Source: a virus. From it: a stretch of DNA of 57,735 bases. Where the stretch lies: positions 1-57,735 of the IMG/VR virus record IMGVR_UViG_3300028837_001890; one strand, 5' to 3'. The notes beneath the pieces were generated by a model. It was not told where the DNA came from and did no database searches. It saw only the letters and a program-made list of their open reading frames with translations. Of the stretch, positions 53,017-57,735 are shown piece by piece (position 1 is the first letter of the stretch; every line of letters begins with the position of its first letter). Both the position numbers and the translations under genes were made by a program.

Positions 53017-53523
53017 ATGACTTTGAAATCATCGTTTATATTTAATTTAAGTGAAGAAATTGATTATCCTGATAGCACAGATGGTACACTTAAAAAAACT
53101 AAAAAGATTAAACTTTTAGGACCTTTAAAAAAAGAAGAATGTGAAATTCAGTATATAAAATTAAAAAGCATGTTAGCTAAAGCTTCAATGAAAATAGGTA
53201 TTTTATTTAACTCTTCTGTAAGTAGTGAGGCTAGAGATGAACTTATTAAGCAGGCAAAAGAAAATTCAAGTGGAGATAAACAAAAAGATTTATTAGAAGC
53301 CGCACACTCCGCTATAACTCATTTAGGCACAACTGACTTATTACTTGATTATATGATGGTTTTTAAAGAATATTTATTATCAGGTATTGCCTTAACAGAT
53401 GGAAAGTTAGAAATGGTTTCTTCTGTTTATAATAATATAAATATCAATGATAAATTAAGATTAGCAGAGGAATATATTGCAAATTTTTTATCCGATGGCG
53501 ACTCATCTGTAAAGGAAAAGTAA
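53017..53523 (+). CDS. tail assembly chaperone, short form (gpG-like)
   Basis: 168 aa, between tube and tape measure as for lambda gpG and Mu gp41. Helical, with 'LKKTKKIKLLGPLKKEECEIQYIKLKSML' near the start. It coats the tape measure during tail assembly. The end overlaps an open -1 frame that extends to the next gene; see the frameshifted product. Confidence 0.82.
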   Translation: MTLKSSFIFNLSEEIDYPDSTDGTLKKTKKIKLLGPLKKEECEIQYIKLKSMLAKASMKIGILFNSSVSSEARDELIKQAKENSSGDKQKDLLEAAHSAITHLGTTDLLLDYMMVFKEYLLSGIALTDGKLEMVSSVYNNININDKLRLAEEYIANFLSDGDSSVKEK

Positions 53524-53720
53524 AATTATCATTTATTGATTATGCTCTGTCAGACGATGATTATTATAAATTATTTACCGGTTTAATGCGTTATTATAAA
53601 GGAGGTATAAGTTATACAGAGATAATAAATCTTCCTATTCCTGAATTATATAATCTGCATGAGTGCGCACAATATTATAACGAGCAAGATAAGAAAGAGT
53701 ATGAGCGGAGATCTAAATAA
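53017..53720 (+). CDS. tail assembly chaperone, -1 frameshift fusion (gpGT-like)
   Basis: At 53484-53490 the zero frame reads T-TTT-TTA, the classic slippery heptamer (as in HIV gag-pol). A -1 slip after the TTA codon enters a frame that is open from 53454 to a TAA at 53718 and adds about 76 residues (SFIDYALSDDDYYKLF, GGISYTEIINLPIPELY, HECAQYYNEQDKKEYERR). The stop touches the tape-measure ATG at 53720. Fused G-GT proteins are conserved in tailed phages. Confidence 0.85.
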
Positions 53721-55252
53721 TGGCTTTAAAAAGTATTTGGAATATAACAGCTGTAGACGCTGCAAGCATACCTGTTAAATCTATTGCTACTGCCGCTAAG
53801 CAGTTAGAAGACAATTTATCTAGTTTAAAAAATACAACGGTTAAAGTAAATCTTGCTATGGGAAAAGCGGCTGAAAAAGCCAAAGGTTTTACTGCCTCGT
53901 TAAATGCTACTGCTGTTGCGTCAATGCGAATGGGAAGAACACTTAGTTTATACGTAGCGGGTCCTTTAATTGCACTCGGAGGACTCGCTATAAAAACAGC
54001 TAGTGACTTCGAAAAAATACAACGATCTGCCGAGATTGTAAGCGGTTCTGTCGAAGGAACAGCTAAAATGTTTGATACTTTATATGAAGCAGCTCAAAAA
54101 ATGCCTTTCGCATATAAAGATATAATAACTTCAAGTCGCAATTTACTAGTAGCAGGAGTAATACCTAAAGAAATTCCGCATATGATGCAAATGCTTGCAG
54201 ATTTGGCGGGTGCTTTTGGTGATAAATTAAGTACTGTAGCTGATATTTTAACTCATGTCGAAGCAGTAGGTCGTTTAAATACTAATACAGCTAGACGATT
54301 TGCCAAAGAGGGTATTAACTTAGCAGCAGCGTATAAAAAAGTTTATCATGTGGATACTATGAAAAACGCTACTGCATGGTTTGAAATGGCAGCGCGGGCT
54401 GGAATAGTAACATCAAAAGTAGTTGTTCAGTTATTAGATTCTATGACTAAAAAAGGAGGTCCTGCATATCTTGGTGCGGCTAAAATGTCTAAAACTCTTT
54501 CTGGCGCAATTACAATTCTTAGATCAAATATTGTTGTGTTATTAAAAAATATTGGCGACTGGATAGATAAAAGTAATGATTTAAGATTAATGGTTGCGTC
54601 TTTAGCTGATACAGTATTTCATGCTACTACATGGCTTGTAGAATTTGCAAAAACGCATAAAACGCTTATGCGTATAGCTGTAGATTTAGGAGTTGCTTTA
54701 GCTACATTAGCTTCGGGACTTTTAATACTGGGAGGGGTACTTAAAGTTGTTGGTGTTGTTGTAAAATTATATACTGTTTTGACAAAAGCGTGGGCAGCAG
54801 CACAAATTATATTAGATGTTGCTTTAGCACCAGAAATATTAGTTTTATTAGCATTAGCGGCAGCAGTTTATGTAGTATATAAAGCAGTAAAAAAACTACA
54901 AAGTGTGTGGGGCAAGGGGAGTAAAGAAGAGCAAAAAAGAGTACTTATTCATAAACAACAAGTTGAATTTGTTAAAGAGCATATACCTGAGTTACATACT
55001 TTTAGAACGCCTGGTATGCGTTTTAGTCCTATTAGTCCAATAAGTTTTCTGCCCGTCCCGACTGAAACAACAAGCCCAATTACATCTAATTTAATGACTA
55101 CATTAACTCCACATTTTGGAGTAGCTCGTGCAAGATCAGATGTAAATATTAATTTAAGAGGCGAAACAGGGGCAGTTAAAAGCGTTCATACAGTACATTC
55201 TATGATACATCCTGGATTTAATTTGGGCGTCAATATGGAGGAGGCTCAATAA
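53720..55252 (+). CDS. tail tape measure protein
   Basis: 510 aa with the usual layout: helical Ala/Lys-rich N-terminus, 'FEKIQRSAEIVSGSVEGTAKMFDTLYEAAQKMPFAYKDIITSSRNLLVAGV' (the TMP core pattern) and two hydrophobic stretches (LGVALATLASGLLILGGVLKVVGVVV, ILDVALAPEILVLLALAAAVYVV) that may insert in the inner membrane. The length implies a short tail. ATG overlaps the frameshift product's stop. Confidence 0.92.
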   Translation: MALKSIWNITAVDAASIPVKSIATAAKQLEDNLSSLKNTTVKVNLAMGKAAEKAKGFTASLNATAVASMRMGRTLSLYVAGPLIALGGLAIKTASDFEKIQRSAEIVSGSVEGTAKMFDTLYEAAQKMPFAYKDIITSSRNLLVAGVIPKEIPHMMQMLADLAGAFGDKLSTVADILTHVEAVGRLNTNTARRFAKEGINLAAAYKKVYHVDTMKNATAWFEMAARAGIVTSKVVVQLLDSMTKKGGPAYLGAAKMSKTLSGAITILRSNIVVLLKNIGDWIDKSNDLRLMVASLADTVFHATTWLVEFAKTHKTLMRIAVDLGVALATLASGLLILGGVLKVVGVVVKLYTVLTKAWAAAQIILDVALAPEILVLLALAAAVYVVYKAVKKLQSVWGKGSKEEQKRVLIHKQQVEFVKEHIPELHTFRTPGMRFSPISPISFLPVPTETTSPITSNLMTTLTPHFGVARARSDVNINLRGETGAVKSVHTVHSMIHPGFNLGVNMEEAQ

Positions 55253-56496
55253 TGGCTGAAGATACATTTTTCGCTGGTGGTGTTACAACGAATGAGGGAG
55301 CTGAAGATATATTTGTGCAACTTCTTCCAGCTAGTTTTAAAGGTGTTCCTTTTTTATTTCAATCACATTCTACTACTACAGGAAGAAAAGTAGTTATACA
55401 TGAATTTGTAAATACCGATAGAAGATTTGTACAGGATTTAGGTAAATTATCTAAAAAAATAAAAATTATAGGTGTTCTCACGGGTGATGGTTATTTTGTA
55501 CATCGTAATGACTTAATTCAAGCTTTACAAAGTGAAGGGCCTGGAATTTTGCAACATCCGTTTTTAGGTAATTTAAAAGTAGTAGCCCTTCCAGGTACTT
55601 TTACAGAAACTACTCAGGCTGTTGGTAAAGCTGTATTTAATATGCAGTTTGAGAGAGCAGATAAAAATATATATCCTAAAGAAGTAGATAGATATGGCTC
55701 TCGAATAAAAGACGGTTCAAATAAATCAAAAGATGAAAGTAAAAATGCATTTAATAATCATTATACTGTCCCTTTTACAGACCATGAGACGTTTAATGAT
55801 GCTAATAGTATGTACGATAATTTTGCCGATAAAATGTTTAATGTCCGCTCTAATTATAGTACAAAAGGGGAAAATGTAGATACATTTGATGCAAGGTTAG
55901 ATACTTTTAATCGTAACAAAGTTTTTAATTTAAAAAATACAAATGACTTTTCAGATTCGACTTCTGAATTATTTGATACTTTAGGAAATAGTTCTGTATC
56001 AGACGATCAAAAAATAAATATTTATAAAGAGTTTTTTAATTATAAAATTCCTGATCCTATTTTTAATTTAGTGACGCCTGCCAGAGAAACGCAGTATGAA
56101 AATAGACGCTCTTTTGAATCCTTTATAAATATTCATGCTTTGATTAGCGCTTATGAAGCAGTTCCTTTTTTATCTTATTTCGATACTATAGATGTAGAAG
56201 ATATTTTTAGTCTTTTAGAAGAACAGTATAGTTCTATTTTAAATAACACAATTTATACTGTTGAAGAACTGGAAAAATTAAAAATTCTTCGTAATAATGT
56301 TAGAAAATTTTTAACTACTGAGTTAGAAGCTGTTTATGACATTATTATTATTGAAACAGTTGATATTCCTTTAAGAGTATTATCTTTTAATTATTATGGT
56401 AGTACTGATAATTATGAACGGTTAATAAATTTAAATACTATTTCAACGCCTGCACATATAAAAGGTAGTGTAGAAATTTTCGGAAGTAAAGAATAA
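55252..56496 (+). CDS. DNA circularisation/baseplate hub protein (Mu gpN-like)
   Basis: 414 aa. The N-terminal 115 residues ('SFKGVPFLFQSHSTTTGRKVVIHEFVNTDRRFVQDLGKLSKKIKIIGVLTGDGY' and 'LIQALQSEGPGILQHPFLG') are the DNA_circ_N domain of Mu gpN. The C-terminal two thirds are divergent, acidic and helical. It shares one base with its neighbours on both sides, so the operon is tightly packed. Confidence 0.88.
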   Translation: MAEDTFFAGGVTTNEGAEDIFVQLLPASFKGVPFLFQSHSTTTGRKVVIHEFVNTDRRFVQDLGKLSKKIKIIGVLTGDGYFVHRNDLIQALQSEGPGILQHPFLGNLKVVALPGTFTETTQAVGKAVFNMQFERADKNIYPKEVDRYGSRIKDGSNKSKDESKNAFNNHYTVPFTDHETFNDANSMYDNFADKMFNVRSNYSTKGENVDTFDARLDTFNRNKVFNLKNTNDFSDSTSELFDTLGNSSVSDDQKINIYKEFFNYKIPDPIFNLVTPARETQYENRRSFESFINIHALISAYEAVPFLSYFDTIDVEDIFSLLEEQYSSILNNTIYTVEELEKLKILRNNVRKFLTTELEAVYDIIIIETVDIPLRVLSFNYYGSTDNYERLINLNTISTPAHIKGSVEIFGSKE

Positions 56497-57620
56497 TGAT
56501 AACGCTTGAAATAAATGGGACGCAATATGATGCTTTTGAATCAATTAAAGTGAATCGTAGAATTGATTCTATATGTGGTTCTTTTCAATTTACATCTCCA
56601 ATTAAAAATTTAAATGAGTTTCCTTTTAAATCGAATGATGCAGTAGTTGTAAAAATAAATGAAGCGTCAGTTATTACAGGATATATTGAAAAATTTGCTT
56701 TTGGTTATGACGCAACCGGATCGGATCATATAGTCCTTTCGGGGCGTGACAGAACAGCTGATATTGTAGATTCTACATTAGATGCAAATGTTGAATATCA
56801 AGCACCTATAGCACTAAAACAAATTGTAGAATTAGTACTTGCTAATATTGGAGCTTTTAATATTAAAGTTAAAACAAATGTTCAAATTAAAAATTTTGAG
56901 TTAAATGACATCCGTAACGATGTTAAAGCTAACATAGATAATATTACAATAGTTCCAGGCGCTGTTTCGGCACGTTGGGGTCAGAATGCATTTAAATTTA
57001 TAGAACATTATGCCAGAAAAAGACAAATACTTGTAACAACAGATGGTGAAGGAAATGTAGTATTAACACGTTCTTCTAAAACTCCTATTCAAACAAAATT
57101 AATCAATGTTAAAAACTCCCCACATGGAAATATTAAATCGTCCTCATTTATAAAAAATAATAGTAAACGCTACGGCACATATACATTTAGAGCGCCTCCG
57201 AATTTATCAGCTGAAACTTTAGCGTCTTATACAGAAGCTATGAAAAAAGGAGATGATCTTAATTTAACATATACAGTTATTGATGACGAAATTCGTGAGT
57301 CACGTACATTAAATAAAATGGCATCTAATGTAGCATCACTTAAAGATTTACAAGAATATGCTAAATGGGAAAAAGAAATTAGAAGAGTTAATAGTTTTAA
57401 TTATACTATAAAAGTCCCTGAATTTTTAGCTCAAGAAGATGGTTTGATATGGCAACCTAACATGTTGGTGGCTATAATAGATGATTTTACAGGTTATGAC
57501 GACTTTGGTTTAATTAAATCTGTTACATATGAAGCAGATAAAATTAATGGGCGTGTTACTACATTAAATATTGTTCAAAAAGACGCTTATACTTTAGAAG
57601 AAGAGAGACCTCAAGAATGA
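56496..57620 (+). CDS. baseplate hub protein (Mu gpP/gp44-like)
   Basis: 374 aa. 'LEINGTQYDAFESIKVNRRIDSICGSFQFTSP' and 'VVVKINEASVITGYIEKFAFGYDATGSDHIVLSGRDRTADIVDSTL' match the first gp44 domain; 'FKFIEHYARKRQILVTTDGEGNVVLTR' the second. It forms the trimeric hub above the spike. Confidence 0.9.
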   Translation: MITLEINGTQYDAFESIKVNRRIDSICGSFQFTSPIKNLNEFPFKSNDAVVVKINEASVITGYIEKFAFGYDATGSDHIVLSGRDRTADIVDSTLDANVEYQAPIALKQIVELVLANIGAFNIKVKTNVQIKNFELNDIRNDVKANIDNITIVPGAVSARWGQNAFKFIEHYARKRQILVTTDGEGNVVLTRSSKTPIQTKLINVKNSPHGNIKSSSFIKNNSKRYGTYTFRAPPNLSAETLASYTEAMKKGDDLNLTYTVIDDEIRESRTLNKMASNVASLKDLQEYAKWEKEIRRVNSFNYTIKVPEFLAQEDGLIWQPNMLVAIIDDFTGYDDFGLIKSVTYEADKINGRVTTLNIVQKDAYTLEEERPQE

Positions 57621-57735
57621 TTAATGAAGTAATTAATAAACTACAAAATATTGTTAAGTATGCGTTTATAACATTAGTTTCTAAAGATGATAAAGTTGAA
57701 GCCCATCAAGCAAAAGTACAGTATCAAGGAAGACA
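57617..57735 (+). CDS. baseplate spike protein V (Mu gp45-like), partial
   Basis: Starts by a 4-nt ATGA overlap and runs off the window. The visible 39 residues (NKLQNIVKYAFITLVSKDDKVEAHQAKVQYQGR) fit the N-terminus of gp45-type baseplate V proteins, and the order after gp44 supports it. The rest is outside the window. Confidence 0.7.
   Translation, partial: MINEVINKLQNIVKYAFITLVSKDDKVEAHQAKVQYQGR

Overview
This window reads as a large part of the genome of a tailed double-stranded DNA bacteriophage or prophage. It is very AT-rich, uses the standard bacterial code and is densely packed. The right third, about 39.5-57.7 kb on the plus strand, is a late operon in classical order. It runs terminase, portal, prohead protease, HK97-type capsid, head-tail joining proteins, contractile sheath, tube, frameshifting tail chaperone, tape measure, and baseplate proteins of the Mu gpN, gpP and gp45 type. 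The virion is therefore a myovirus with an HK97-like head and a Mu-like contractile tail. The window stops inside the gp45-like gene. No lysis genes, tail fibres, integrase, transposase, helicase or polymerase are visible here.

The host is probably a Gram-negative gammaproteobacterium living inside eukaryotic cells. The evidence is a full-length Fis-like protein, a signal-peptide-bearing outer-membrane barrel protein, a LemA protein, two ankyrin proteins and a large protein with an F-box-like N-terminus. This is inference; a Legionella- or Coxiella-related symbiont would fit.

Layout. (1) 0-21.3 kb, minus strand: many small early genes, mostly unknown. Recognisable products are an MT-A70 adenine methyltransferase, an RlaP-like nucleotidyltransferase, a cytosine-5 methyltransferase, a winged-helix protein, an HTH plus sigma-region-4 fusion, a (p)ppGpp-hydrolase-like HD protein, LemA, an Rnl2-like RNA ligase, two ankyrin proteins, and tRNA-Asp and tRNA-Cys. 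At 7.9-12.5 kb there is a run of small genes separated by copies of one intergenic element. (2) 20.1-23.1 kb: little coding. It holds a candidate structured RNA, a DnaA-box cluster followed by two tandem repeat arrays, a family of GTATCAAAYGC sites with a 52-bp inverted repeat, and a consensus promoter overlapping a perfect 20-bp hairpin. This looks like a replication or control region. (3) 23.1-26.9 kb, minus strand: a small-gene operon closed by an intrinsic terminator. (4) 27.0-29.7 kb: a short terminated RNA, iteron-like repeats, and plus-strand genes ending in a second cytosine-5 methyltransferase. (5) 29.7-38 kb, minus strand: GroES, a sigma-4-like protein, a proteasome-type Ntn-hydrolase, a RelB-like antitoxin, tRNA-Thr, Asn, Lys and Ile, the F-box-like protein, tRNA-Met and Fis. 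(6) 38-39.5 kb: an unknown plus gene, the outer-membrane protein and a hairpin cluster before the late operon.

Early transcription looks driven by about twenty near-identical sigma70 promoters (TTGACA-N17-TATAAT) whose spacers are also alike. This suggests one host-type polymerase programme, possibly tuned by the phage HTH, sigma-4-like and Fis proteins. Methyltransferases, RNA ligase and nucleotidyltransferase, tRNAs, GroES and the Ntn-hydrolase form a toolkit for surviving and reshaping the host. The ankyrin, F-box-like and outer-membrane proteins may act at the level of the eukaryotic host.
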